From NCBI GenBank assembly GCA_015680635.1, contig JAABOA010000614.1, forward strand, positions 1 through 12,960: a stretch of DNA of 12,960 nt, given 5' to 3'. This document shows positions 1-8,648 of the stretch, one piece after another. The stretch comes from Lunasporangiospora selenospora (Eukaryota; Mortierellomycota; Mortierellomycetes; Mortierellales; Mortierellaceae). The position numbers and the translations under genes are program-made. Below the pieces are notes generated by a model. The model had not been told where the DNA came from and searched no databases. It worked only from the letters and a program-made list of their open reading frames with translations. Each line of letters starts with the position of its first letter. Within the stretch, counting starts at the first letter, position 1.

Positions 1-296
1 CCTAAAGGTAAGCCGCCTTGGACACCAACTGTGAAATCCAAAGGAAGTTTGCCATCGGCATATCTACATTCGCAGCGGATAACGATGGCGAAACACGCGT
101 TGTTTTGATAAAACGGAATACAATAGCTCGAAGGAGAAGTTCCTACACCGACGCATTGATTGGAACAGAGCTGCGTGTAGCCATCACACCAAAGATTGGC
201 CTGGGTAGTTGGTCCTGCTTCGGAAACCGATCCGAATGGTAGCACGGTTGCTACGATGGCCAGACCAATGGCGGTGATTTGGGCCAAGGATTTCAT
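1..296 (-). CDS. Small secreted cysteine-rich protein, 5' part (truncated by window edge)
   Basis: Reading the minus strand from the ATG at 296-294 gives an open frame of 98 codons that is still open at base 1, so the C-terminus is missing. The product begins MKSLAQITAIGLAIVATVLP, a classic signal peptide: a Lys at residue 2, a hydrophobic core at residues 4-22, and a likely cleavage site after Ser-Glu-Ala at residue 27. The mature part has seven cysteines, at residues 37, 44, 48, 59, 68, 75 and 77, with a Cys-Glu-Cys pair, as in disulfide-stabilised extracellular proteins. I do not recognise the family. The product is probably exported to the wall or medium, and an effector-like or wall-associated role is only a guess. 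A TATA box about 150 bp upstream on the same strand supports the start and direction. An intron beyond the window edge cannot be excluded. Confidence 0.72.
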   Translation of the reverse strand, partial: MKSLAQITAIGLAIVATVLPFGSVSEAGPTTQANLWCDGYTQLCSNQCVGVGTSPSSYCIPFYQNNACFAIVIRCECRYADGKLPLDFTVGVQGGLPL

Positions 297-351
297 TCTT
301 ACAGAATGGCTTGAGACAGCGGATGAAGATGACTTGATCTGTAGATTTCTT

Positions 352-374
352 GAGTGGGAGAGTGGGAGAGTGGG
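352..374. repeat. 8-bp tandem repeat (GAGTGGGA x ~3)
   Basis: Three nearly complete copies of GAGTGGGA lie between the TATA box at 442-449 and the start codon at 296 of the minus-strand secreted-protein gene. They therefore fall in its probable 5' untranslated leader, where the transcript reads as a CT-rich repeat. It is a short microsatellite-like element, and no function is claimed. Confidence 0.75.
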
Positions 375-441
375 TATTGGATCGGTTGGTTTGAAGTGGA
401 GTTGTACTGTTTAGTGCTTATAGTAGACAATGCCTACCCTT

Positions 442-449
442 CTTTTATA
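442..449 (-). promoter_or_regulatory. TATA box of the secreted-protein gene
   Basis: The minus strand reads TATAAAAG here, preceded by CC and followed by AAGGG, an excellent TATA match. It lies about 146 bp upstream of the ATG at 296, so transcription would start near 400-420 and leave a leader of roughly 100-120 nt. No other gene on the minus strand is close enough to use it. Confidence 0.6.
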
Positions 450-616
450 GGCTGTGAGCTTCGCCCACAGCCAAAACTCTTATACGTGCATCGCATTGCG
501 CCTAAAGGGTGGAATTGCATGAAATGCACTCACCTCATCTCGCGCTATCCTCTCCTTATTTTTTCTTGGCTGCACGATGAACTTCGCCCGGGGAAAGGAC
601 AGGGCTAAGGTGGCAA

Positions 617-627
617 CCCCCCCCCCC
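617..627. repeat. Homopolymer run of 11 C
   Basis: There are eleven consecutive cytosines followed by AGCC. This is one of three C-runs of 10-11 bases in intergenic DNA of this window, with others at 4600-4609 and 11740-11750. Homopolymers like this are prone to length errors in sequencing and to slippage in replication. Confidence 0.85.
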
Positions 628-1201
628 AGCCAACCGCAGTAAAACTGTGCTCGATTTCAAGACAGCATGTTGGCATTGGGATTTACCCATCTTCTCTGCT
701 TGCAAAATGGCATTATATGAGGGCATGACATAGCCAGAGAAGGATGCACAAAAGCCTGCCAATGCCTGGCACACACCTCAAGCTAATCCTGGGCAGCCAG
801 ATAGGGGTTACATTGTTAAGAGTGCCTATCCACATGAAGTTATGAAATGTATGATTTATGTTTGCCATGGTCAAAAAGAGAGAAAGTACGCGTGTGTATA
901 GGTAGGTATAATCCGACCCAGTCTTCATCGCCACGAGCATGGGATGAGAAGTAAGATCCGTCATGACAAAGGCTGTTCTCTCTACCATTGAGGAAGGAGC
1001 GGGCAGATGACAAGGCGTACGATTTTCTTCTTCAAAAGTGCAGGGAGGGTCGCGTACTATGGATGTCAAGGCATTATTGATTACATCGAGAAAAGTGATC
1101 GAGTACGAAGAGAACTGTGGCACAGGAAGCAAGCCTAGGACTGGGGAAATTTAGATACACTGAATGATAGTTTTATAGTTTAAATACACGTCTAAGGGTG
1201 C

Positions 1202-1226
1202 GCTGGTTCCGATCCCTTGAACCAGC
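1202..1226. repeat. Perfect 8-bp inverted repeat, 9-base loop
   Basis: GCTGGTTC at 1202-1209 is the exact reverse complement of GAACCAGC at 1219-1226, so a GC-containing hairpin can form in either strand. It lies 46-70 bp beyond the frataxin stop codon and would be in that transcript's 3' untranslated region if the mRNA extends this far. The GGTTC...GAACC core faintly recalls a tRNA T-arm, but no tRNA can be folded around it. Confidence 0.7.
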
Positions 1227-1271
1227 CCAGTTTCCTACTCTTTGTCCTACAGATGCTGCAGATCTGAGGTA

Positions 1272-2195
1272 TTATGCGTCGGGAGGTCCGTCCATTGGAA
1301 TGTCAATCTCGAGGCCAAGTGCTTTTGTGATTTCTGTGTCGAGCAAGTACTTTAGCGAGTGATGATCACGGTTATAGAACCAGACATGATGTTCGGTATC
1401 GTAGTCGTAGCGCTTGGGTCCACTGGTTGGAGATGAGAGCCAGAGCTGTTTGTTGGGTGGTTGTTTATTGACGACGTATGTTCCCTTGGCACCTAGCTTC
1501 AGTGTCATGACTCCACTCTATCGGGAGCATAGAAGAAGTGAACAGCGGGCGAGTGTTAAGAAGTGCGTTGAATTGAGAGATATTGGTGGGGCATTGTATG
1601 AAGCCCTTGTATGAAATCATGAAGACAGTCAAGCACGCCATCATGTCACAATTACAGGCACTTGTGCAGTCGAGAGAAAGACAGAGAGCACACCTTTTTG
1701 CATGGACTCACCTGGTATTCGACATCATATCCAGGGATCTCATGTTCGTCCCCCAGGTCCTCAAAATACTCCACCATCCGGTCCATCGTAGAGTCCGAGA
1801 TGGTATGATACTCGTCTTCGGAGACATCGCTAGCCAAAGTAAGAGAATGGAGAGTTAAAAAATGTTCTAGCCAGAGGACAAGAAAACAAAGGTATGACGG
1901 ACTAGCAAGCGTCGCCTTACCTGATACTATACTGAGGCCCTGGTGTCGAGGACTTGGACGAGGTGTAGAGGCGAGAAGGCACGATGGAATGTGCGGGGGA
2001 TGAGGGAAGTGAGGTGAAGCGAGAATGGCGACAAGATGAGATTCTAGATGGGAGGCTGGTGGAGAGTGGGCGAGACTGCAGAAATGGCATTCGCCTTGCT
2101 GTTGAGCGGATGCATGGTGCTGCTGCGCGACTGGACTCGGACAATGCTGTCTTTGCAAGGACGGTCCTAGAGAGACCAAGGGTGGTGAATGCCAT
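1272..2195 (-). CDS. FXN/YFH1: Frataxin, mitochondrial (three exons)
   Basis: Exons are 2195-1921, 1829-1712 and 1517-1272. The introns (91 and 194 nt) have donors GTAAGG and GTGAGT and acceptors CTAG and ATAG. The joined product has 212 residues, in the usual range for frataxin precursors. Residues 1 to about 85 are a Ser/Arg/Ala-rich mitochondrial presequence with almost no acid. The conserved domain starts at SDVSEDEYH (92-100); acidic helix 1 and strand 1 follow, ending with [10 protein letters not shown]. Exon 3 opens [19 protein letters not shown] and continues [19 protein letters not shown]. The residues matching human N146, Q148, Q153, W155 and R165 are all present (N148, Q150, Q155, W157, R167 here). 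Frataxin works in the matrix with the cysteine desulfurase/scaffold complex (Nfs1-Isd11-Acp-Isu) to speed iron-sulfur cluster assembly. The gene is head-to-head with bL9m. The start has a purine at -3 and G at +4. Splice junctions are inferred from motif and homology. Confidence 0.95.
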
Positions 2196-2460
2196 GTTGC
2201 TCGTTCTATCCTGGACTAGTATTTAAAAGGTAGTGATGTTCTGTCTGACCAATGGCGATTGTCTATGAGAAGGAGCACAGTGAGAATGCTCCGACGGCTA
2301 CGCGTGATGGTTCGTTCATGGGAGAGGGTTGGGAACTCCGGATCGGACAGTCGGGATGGGCAGTCACTTTGTTTTCTCCCGTGGCGGTTGGTTCCTCTTT
2401 TCTGATGCATCCTACCTCTCCGTCGGGACACTCCAAACCAACATCAGGGTCGCTTTCAAC
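2196..2460. promoter_or_regulatory. Divergent promoter between frataxin and bL9m, with CCAAT box
   Basis: Only 265 bp separate the two start codons, so both promoters and both 5' leaders must lie here, unless transcripts start inside the opposite gene. A CCAAT motif reads on the plus strand at 2249-2253 (GACCAATGG). CCAAT is the site of the fungal Hap2/3/5 (NF-Y) complex, which controls many respiratory and iron-linked genes. An AT-rich TATTTAAAAG sits at 2220-2229, a weak TATA-like element; on the minus strand it lies about 25 bp from the frataxin ATG, closer than usual for a TATA box. Function of these sites is inferred from motif alone. Confidence 0.55.
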
Positions 2461-3742
2461 ATGTTTTCGGTTACAAGGTCATCGCTCTCGCTGGGCGCCA
2501 TCAACAGATCAGCAACTCATGTCGTCAAGGTACGGCTCTAGGATTCTGTCCATCCCAAGAGGATTTTATCGCTTGACATTCAAAACTCGGGGGTGTTGCT
2601 GCTCTGTAGACCTCCAGACAAACACCCACCTTTATTTTCTAGCAGTTGCTGGCAGGATTGATCCTCAAGCCTTAGCAACACCAGCAAAACAATACACGGA
2701 GAATTCTGAACACATGGGAAGCAACACTCTGCATTTGTATTGATCAGATCTACCTTTTTGATCTCGTCTTTTTTTCACCACTCTAAAGCGCTGGAGGTCC
2801 CAAAAGTCGATTGAGGTCACCCTGAGAGCAAATGTCCAGGGACTCGGAAAGCCAGGTACGAGTGCCAGCCTGGATACGTCCCCGGGACACTGGCTCGATT
2901 TGAATCACTAGAATGTAATTGGCAATGCATCATTGAAGCGCTGATCTGGCTTTAGCACTAACTTATAAATCGCCAACGTTGCCTTCCCCTGAACTAGGCG
3001 ATGTCGTCGCTGTTCCTCGTAAGCATACTTGTTGCAGCTCTTCGAATCCTCTCATTCCCATTGTATAGGAGTCGCTATAGGTCCTCCTCTATTGACCATA
3101 TTCACGAGCGCTGATGGCATTTACTACCTTTGTTTTTTATTTATCGAAAATAGCTGGAAGAATGAGAAACCAGCTTTATCCCATGAGACTTGCCAACTAC
3201 ATCGACAAGAAATTCCAGATGATTAATGAGGCCAAGCTTGCGGACCAGAATGCGGCTGAGAACGCACAGGAAAGATCCAAGGTATTAATCGGGATACGTG
3301 TATAATAGACAATAGTCAGAGAATAAGAGGAGTGAGATCAAGAGTCAGTCATTGGATCAATTAGGTTGACCCGGCTTTTACATGGATTGTGGTGACAGCG
3401 ACATTAATCCTTACCCATTGCCTCTGGTTTTAGATTTACCAGCAGACCGCAAAGAAGGAGCAAAAGTTGTTGCACTTGCATGGACTCCGTCATACTCTCG
3501 AGGCATTGCCACCACTTGTATTCCCTCGTGCTGTGAACGAGGTTGTGCCTGGATCAAAAACGATTTTCGGCTCTGTTCAGGCTGAGGATGTCGTGAAGGA
3601 GTTGAAGTCGAAGTATGGTATTACAGCGGACAAGATCACGGTTCCAGGCTCAAAGATCAAGACTATTGGAGAGTCATGGGCAAGGATTGAACTAGGAGAT
3701 CTTGGACACGTCCAGCTAAAGATTGTTGTTGAGAGGAAATAA
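2461..3742 (+). CDS. Mitochondrial large-subunit ribosomal protein bL9m (five exons)
   Basis: Exons are 2461-2529, 2789-2855, 2998-3018, 3154-3281 and 3443-3742. Introns are 259, 142, 135 and 161 nt, with donors GTACGG, GTACGA, GTAAGC and GTATTA; each ends in AG. The product has 194 residues. Residues 1-23 are a Ser/Arg-rich presequence start (MFSVTRSSLSLGAINR). The bL9 N-domain follows: IEVTLRANVQGLGKPGD, then VVAVPPGRMRNQLYPMRLAN. This matches the family pattern of a V-x-L strand, GLGKxGD and a basic G-x-M/A-RNxLxPxxLA rRNA-binding motif. A charged connecting helix comes next (about 69-112). The C-domain runs from about 133 (TIFGSVQAEDVVKELKSKYG) to IKTIGESWARIELG and a final LKIVVERK strand. 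bL9 sits at the base of the L1 stalk; in yeast the counterpart is called MRPL50. Exon 3 is a 21-nt microexon. The last acceptor is a CAGCAG tandem, so Gln96 may be optional. Exon 1 is the least certain exon, being placed on presequence character and a phase-0 join. Confidence 0.9.
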
Positions 3743-3844
3743 GATATAATCATTCGTTTGCCGGGATATCATGTATAGAGGCGCGGCAAGGTCAGGCATG
3801 GGAACAGGAAACAGGATTATCAAAAGAGCTCGGGGTGCATTCTC

Positions 3845-3850
3845 AATAAA
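3845..3850 (+). terminator. Poly(A) signal AATAAA for bL9m
   Basis: A canonical AATAAA lies 103 bp downstream of the bL9m stop codon in otherwise gene-free sequence, a reasonable 3' untranslated length. A run of nine A occurs a little further on (3912-3920). The cleavage site cannot be read from sequence. Confidence 0.5.
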
Positions 3851-4497
3851 TCATCCGAGGTCTGTTTGTTGTGAACCAGGAACATATAAGTGTGACACAG
3901 AGTGGGGCGAGAAAAAAAAATTGCGAGCACATGCGAAGACCTTTTTGTTAAGATGTGAGAGCAAAATGCAAGGTTTCCCTTTGTTCACAAGGCCATTCCT
4001 TAAGGAAATTATCCAGTTCGTAATGGTGGGATCTATCGGTACACATTCACACGACGCGCAGGCTTTCGTGTCGTAATAGCGCCCATGCGCCTTTGAGCAA
4101 AGGTTGCGATTGTCCTGTAAGCACGTTACTATACACGACGCTGTTCTGCATGATTTGAGAATCCAGTATGCAACAGACCATGGAAGAAGAGAAGGAGGAG
4201 AGAGAGACCAAAAGAGCAAAGGTTATACGGTTGACTGTGCAGTGGGTCCCCACCCTCTACTCTCCATTCTCCGCCCAGCACCAGACTCCGTGGAGCTCTC
4301 AGAAGAGAAGACCCAAAGGAAACCTTTTTCGTAATGCTCATTGCCGCAGGCTCACGAGGAGTGGGTGGGCGTCTTTTTTAGCGTGAAGATGAGGTGATGC
4401 AAATGGCTGGGTTGACCACGAGGAAGAACAAGGTAGTGGAGAGAGTAAGTCGAGTGTGGTTTATCTTCTGTTGGAGGAAGGGTTGTTGTATGAACAG
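3851..4497. other. Intergenic region, no supported gene
   Basis: Several open frames of 70-120 codons overlap here on both strands, but none shows a conserved motif, a codon pattern or a splice arrangement I can defend. A GTAAGT donor-like hexamer at 4445-4450 follows a short ATG-initiated frame starting at 4397. If used, with an acceptor such as the CTCAG ending at 4968, it would make a 5' leader intron for the downstream membrane-protein gene. That is speculative. Confidence 0.4.
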
Positions 4498-4994
4498 ATT
4501 CCTCTCGTTCTTTGACAGTCTTCGGTCGTTCTTTCCTCCTTTCACTCATCCCTTTCCTTCCATCCTTTCTTCCTTCTCTCCCGCCTGCCCCTTGCTTGTC
4601 CCCCCCCCCATACCTTGTCCCTTGTCTTGCAACTCTGTTCCTCTTGTCCTTTGTGCCAGATCGAGGATAGTCGAGAAAATCGGGCACCAACCTTCCCGTC
4701 GATAATGCACCATCCATTGTAGCCTCCGTCTCCTTCACACGATATCCATTCCCTGTACCAAGACCTTGTACCCAGCCCCAACCACAACCCGCCTGCCCTT
4801 TCGAATACCCAAGCCTAATCGGTCACTGCCCTTCTTGTTTCCTAGCTCTCTTCCCTCCATACCCGGGCAGCATCACTATCCCATTCTTTCATTCCTCATT
4901 CCTCACCACCACTTTTTTTGCCCAGCATCACCTACCTTTCTGCACCGCTTGTAATTGATCTCACTCAGAGTGCTGTTGCACACCCACCTGTATA
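4498..4994 (+). promoter_or_regulatory. Pyrimidine-rich promoter/leader of the SNG1-type gene
   Basis: From about 4498 to 4960 the plus strand is dominated by C and T, with repeated TTCC, CTTTC and CATCC blocks and a 10-C run at 4600-4609. Long CT tracts just upstream of start codons are common in fungal promoters and leaders. The in-frame TGA at 4956-4958 shows that the ATG at 4995 is the first in-frame start of this exon. Minus-strand frames over this tract give Arg/Glu/Lys low-complexity products and are shadows. Confidence 0.5.
4600..4609. repeat. Homopolymer run of 10 C
   Basis: Ten consecutive cytosines sit inside the CT-rich leader upstream of the SNG1-type gene. It is the second of three such C-runs in the window. 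Confidence 0.85.
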
Positions 4995-7900
4995 ATGCCC
5001 TACCCCCGTGCCAATTCATCAAGGTCATTCGAACTTGATCCTAGCGCCACCAACCGCCAGAGAGCCAATAGTAGCAGGAGCAACAGCAAAACCCGAGGCA
5101 ATGGAGGCGCCGACTTTATTGTCGTGAACAATGACATCATGATCTCGCCAGAGGATCAGCAAGAATCACAAACCGAGGATGAAGATCAGGATACCACCTT
5201 TCATTCAACCGAATCCAATCCTTCACCACCTCCACCACCGCCAAGTTCTCTTCAGGTCAGCGATGGGCAGCGGAGTGACAGCCAGGACTGTAGTCCATCG
5301 GCGCCTCTGAGAAACACCACCAATCTGACCGAGCAACGCCCAAACTCCGTTACTGTGGCTAATAAGGATGACAGCAGCAGTTCACCCGCATTGACAACGG
5401 CGCAAGAACCGCCTCAGCCTTTCCCAGCCCATCCTCCTCCTCCTCCTTTTACTACTGTGGCTTCCCCTGCATTACAGAGTCAATCACAGGACGAAAAAGA
5501 AGCACTGGACCTATATTATCGTCGTCAAAATGAACAACAACAACAGCAGCAACAACAACAGCAATTGGCGCCTTCAGAATACCGGCCCGTCCGTGCCACC
5601 CCAGCGCCAATGCTCGTTCCTGACGCCCTTTCTGACGCAACAGTCGTATACCATCCACCCTACACGCCTAACATGTATCAACCTTCGGTCACTCATCCCG
5701 CTACCCCTCACCCTCTTAATCCTAATATCTACAACACTAACGATGCACCCGGCGGCTCACGGATATTGTGCGATCCTGACCTTGAAGAAAGAAACCGGAT
5801 TCTTCAGCAGCCACAACAGCATTCGCCTTCCAGTTCTTCACGAGCCACGGATAACACCCTTGTTAGTCAGCGGCATGCCCATTCCGCCCGAGGTGACCGT
5901 ACAAGTCGAAGAGAGCAACATCCCGATATGGAACTTCATGACCAGACCAATAGCAGCAACAGCAACAGCGATATAATCGGCAGCGGTCGACGAGGTGGTC
6001 ACACAGCAAGAGCCAATGCATTGAGCAGCTCAAGCACCCCTATTGACAACGAAAACGCTACTGTCACAACAACAGTGACCTCGGAATATCCTTTCACGAA
6101 TGTCCGGGTCCCTAGTTCACATCCTGCCAATAGTCCTCCTGTACGAGGAGGTGCGAACCAGTCGCGCCACAGTCGAACTCTCAGTACCAGTAGCAGTGTA
6201 CGCCATAGTACCAACCATGAGCTGAGTGTTCTCCCTAGTCGACCTCAAAGTCTACGCGGAGTCCCGTCTTCAAAATCCAGGTCTTCGTCAAGAGCTGGAA
6301 AGAGAATACCGTCATTCTTTCACCGGTTCAGGACAGGTTCAAAGGCTTCGAGGACTAATCGGCATGGACCCTCAGGATCGGTAGTACCCACCCCCGAGAG
6401 TCAGAGTGCGGCTGATAGCAAAAACGATCTCATCGGTTTAGGCAATCGTTCGCCTCGTCAACGGGACAGTGGTCATTATCAAACGCGAAACGGTGTTTTA
6501 CTCGAGAAGCACAGTTATCCGGGTCTTGATGGGTCTGCCACTCGGAAAAAAGGCATTCCAGGCAAGGATGGTGAAGAGCCGGAGACAGACATGTTCAACT
6601 TTATCGACATTATGCTGGATATGCCCGAGCGGCCACGTGGAACCCAGGTGTTTTTAAAGTTGATCAAGGTTCTTGTAGTGATGAGTGTTTCTTACTTTGC
6701 GCTCATGGCGCTTTATTTTGGTGCAGAGGTAAGGAGTACAGGATCCCTATCCAAGTGTTGATTGTGGACGGATAATGAATACAAAGATGGTCCCTAACCA
6801 CTAAAAATGTCTTTTTTTGTTCTTTGTTTTTTTGTTGACAAACAACCCCAATAGTTCCAAGCAGACTCGAACGTCAAGAATTTCAACATCATGGTGGTGG
6901 ATATGGACCGAGGAATGATCGGCGTCCAGTTCAAAAACTTTGTGCAGCTGCTCAACAAACAGCCAGCGCAACCTAATTGGGTCATCAGCGATAATTTCAC
7001 CAGTGTCGATCAAGTCAAGGCAAATGTAGAGAGTGGCGAGTTTTGGGGCGCAGTCGTTGTTCAAAAGGACGCTTCGTTCAATCTCAACAGAGCCTTTTCT
7101 GTCCCTCTTCCGGATTACGACCCAAGGGGCGCCTTCTTGTTTATCTACGACGGTGGAAGGGACCCACTCGCGGTCAAACCCTATATTGTCGCCAACATGT
7201 ACACACAGTTCCTCCAGTTCTCACAAATATTCAACCCAGCCTGGGTCCGATTCGTGATCGCACTCGCAAACAACAATGGAGTGAACCTAACAGCATTGGG
7301 GGACGCACCCCAAGTCTTGGGTACCCCCGTTGCCTTTCAAGAACTGGATCTGCACCCAATCACGGCAAAGATTGTCACATCGGCAACGTCCGTCGCATAC
7401 ATCTGGATCTTTCTTGTGGCAGGCGGAAGCACGTACTTTGTCGCCAACATGATCCAGCCAGTGACTCGGGAAACGACGGTGGCGCGGACAATTGCCTACC
7501 TACTCTCACCATTGTCGTTTTACTTGGTCATCTTCTCCCTTACATATACGCTTTTGCTCTTTTTGTTCGGAGTTCCATTCAGTTCAGGCGCGCAGTTCAT
7601 GTCGCTGTTTGCAGGGATGCTGATGCTTCAGCTTGCAGTCGCTTCGCTGGTGTTGTTTTTGATGTATGTGATGCCTGTGGTGTACATCCCGGTGTTTACC
7701 ATCACCTTCGTTGTGTTGAATGTGATTGCCGTATTCAACCCAATCGAGTTGATGCCCAAGTTTTATCGGTGGGCATATGCGATGCCGTTCTTGAATGCTG
7801 TCCAAGTGGCGAGACATGTTCTTATGGGGTCAAACAATCGGTTGGTGTACAACCTACCTATTCTGGCAGCCTGGATTTTGATTCCCCTGGGACTGTTGCC

Positions 7901-8639
7901 CTTTGCCATCAAGAGACAAAAGAAGGCGACAGAGGAGGCAATGATGAGTGGCTTTGAGGAAGGACTAGACGGGTCGAGATTGCCACCATCACAGCACAGT
8001 GACACCATAGGAGGACACGCACAGGATACGGATTTGGAATGTCAACAACCTTCACAACATTTGTCCCTGCAGGCCCTGCAGGACCAGCCACGCAGCCCTC
8101 AGAGATATCCCGCAGGACGAAGATCACTGTTCAACCATGCCGATTCCGGTGAAGACAGTAATGAGAACAACCATGTTGGCGAAGATAAGGGTGGGGATAT
8201 GGGAGAGAACGAAAGAGTACGACAGAGCACAGACGAATACGATCCGAGGAGCAGTAGCCGGCGAAGAAAGAATGGTGCCAAGCGGAGGAGTGGGCAATCT
8301 CGAGATGGCTACGGGCGTAGTCGTAGTTCAAGACATGGCCGAGACTGGGCCTTTGGTGATGGAAATGATTACGATCGAGACTTTGACAACGAAACATCCG
8401 AAGCTGGTGGAGAGGAGAGTGAAGCTCAAGTCCGAGGTCGGGGGCGTGGTGAGGGTATGGCACAACCAGGAGAGGAAGGAGAACGAGAGCGAGGTGGACA
8501 GTCGGGACGAGCAAGGGTGCGCAGGAGCGCTAGACAGTCGAGGTCGTCAAGGCGTCAGAGCCTGACGCACAGCCACAGTGCCAATCATGGCCCAGGTCAG
8601 AACGGAGCAGATTTGGAAATGCCCAGCGAGGTGAAGTAG
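4995..8639 (+). CDS. SNG1/DUF3533-family multi-pass membrane protein with long disordered tails (two exons)
   Basis: Exon 1 is 4995-6728 and exon 2 is 6855-8639. The 126-nt intron has donor GTAAGG, a CTAAC branch-like motif near 6793-6797 and acceptor ATAG. The product has 1172 residues, about twice yeast Sng1. Residues 1 to about 535 are low complexity: Pro runs near 77-83 and 147-151, ten Gln at 181-190, and many Ser/Asn/Arg. TM1 is about 552-576 and the intron follows codon 578. A soluble segment (579-750) begins VKNFNIMVVDMD and has sequons Asn625-Phe-Thr and Asn722-Leu-Thr, consistent with an extracytoplasmic location. Five more segments follow at about 751-777, 790-817, 828-848, 852-872 and 912-930, including a NPIELMPKFYRWAYAMPFLN loop. 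This is the layout of DUF3533 (relatives: yeast Sng1, bacterial YhgE/Pip). Sng1 overexpression gives nitrosoguanidine resistance; the transported substrate is unknown. The C-tail (931-1172) is hydrophilic and Arg/Ser/Glu/Gly-rich. Family assignment is by pattern recognition. Confidence 0.88.
5535..5564 (+). repeat. CAA/CAG codon run (10 Gln)
   Basis: Ten consecutive Gln codons, mixed CAA and CAG, encode residues 181-190 of the SNG1-type protein within its disordered N-terminal region. The mixed codons would reduce slippage compared with a pure triplet run. Confidence 0.9.
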
Positions 8640-8642
8640 ATT

Positions 8643-8648
8643 AATAAA
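8643..8648 (+). terminator. Poly(A) signal-like AATAAA after the SNG1-type gene
   Basis: AATAAA followed by further A starts only four bases after the TAG stop. If used, the 3' untranslated region would be very short; another, less canonical signal further on may serve instead. Confidence 0.4.

Larger units (their letters stand above)
450..1271. other. Intergenic region without a recognisable gene
   Basis: This segment separates two genes that point the same way (minus strand): frataxin, ending at 1272, and the secreted protein, starting at 296. A 139-codon minus-strand frame (1132 to 713) exists, but its product resembles no family I know and has no presequence, repeats or domain signal, so I do not call it a gene. 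The segment holds a run of 11 C at 617-627 and a short perfect inverted repeat at 1202-1226. I saw no tRNA-like cloverleaf and no transposon ends. Its right end should contain the frataxin 3' untranslated region and its left end the upstream promoter of the secreted-protein gene. Confidence 0.55.

Noticed and set aside
713-1132. 139-codon minus-strand open frame between the secreted-protein gene and frataxin
   Set aside because: No recognisable domain, presequence or membrane pattern, and it spans intergenic sequence; length alone is not enough.
1200-1230. GGTTC...GAACC as a tRNA T-arm
   Set aside because: The loop is nine bases and lacks the standard TTC-RA-N pattern; no other tRNA arms are present.
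1652-2179. 175-codon minus-strand frame covering frataxin exon 2 and the region of exon 1
   Set aside because: Only its exon 2 portion is frataxin. Upstream it reads through the first intron and then exon 1 in the wrong frame. The presequence is in the frame starting at 2195, joined by the intron 1920-1830.
2252-2743. 163-codon plus-strand frame over the divergent promoter and bL9m exon 1
   Set aside because: It runs through the promoter, exon 1 and first intron of bL9m in another frame and has no family resemblance.
4352-4787. Two overlapping minus-strand frames rich in Arg, Lys, Glu and Gly
   Set aside because: They mirror the CT-rich leader of the SNG1-type gene; the composition comes from the pyrimidine tract.
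7043-7957. 304-codon plus-strand frame inside the SNG1-type gene
   Set aside because: A frame shadow of exon 2: the other frame encodes clear membrane segments and this one shows no conserved features.
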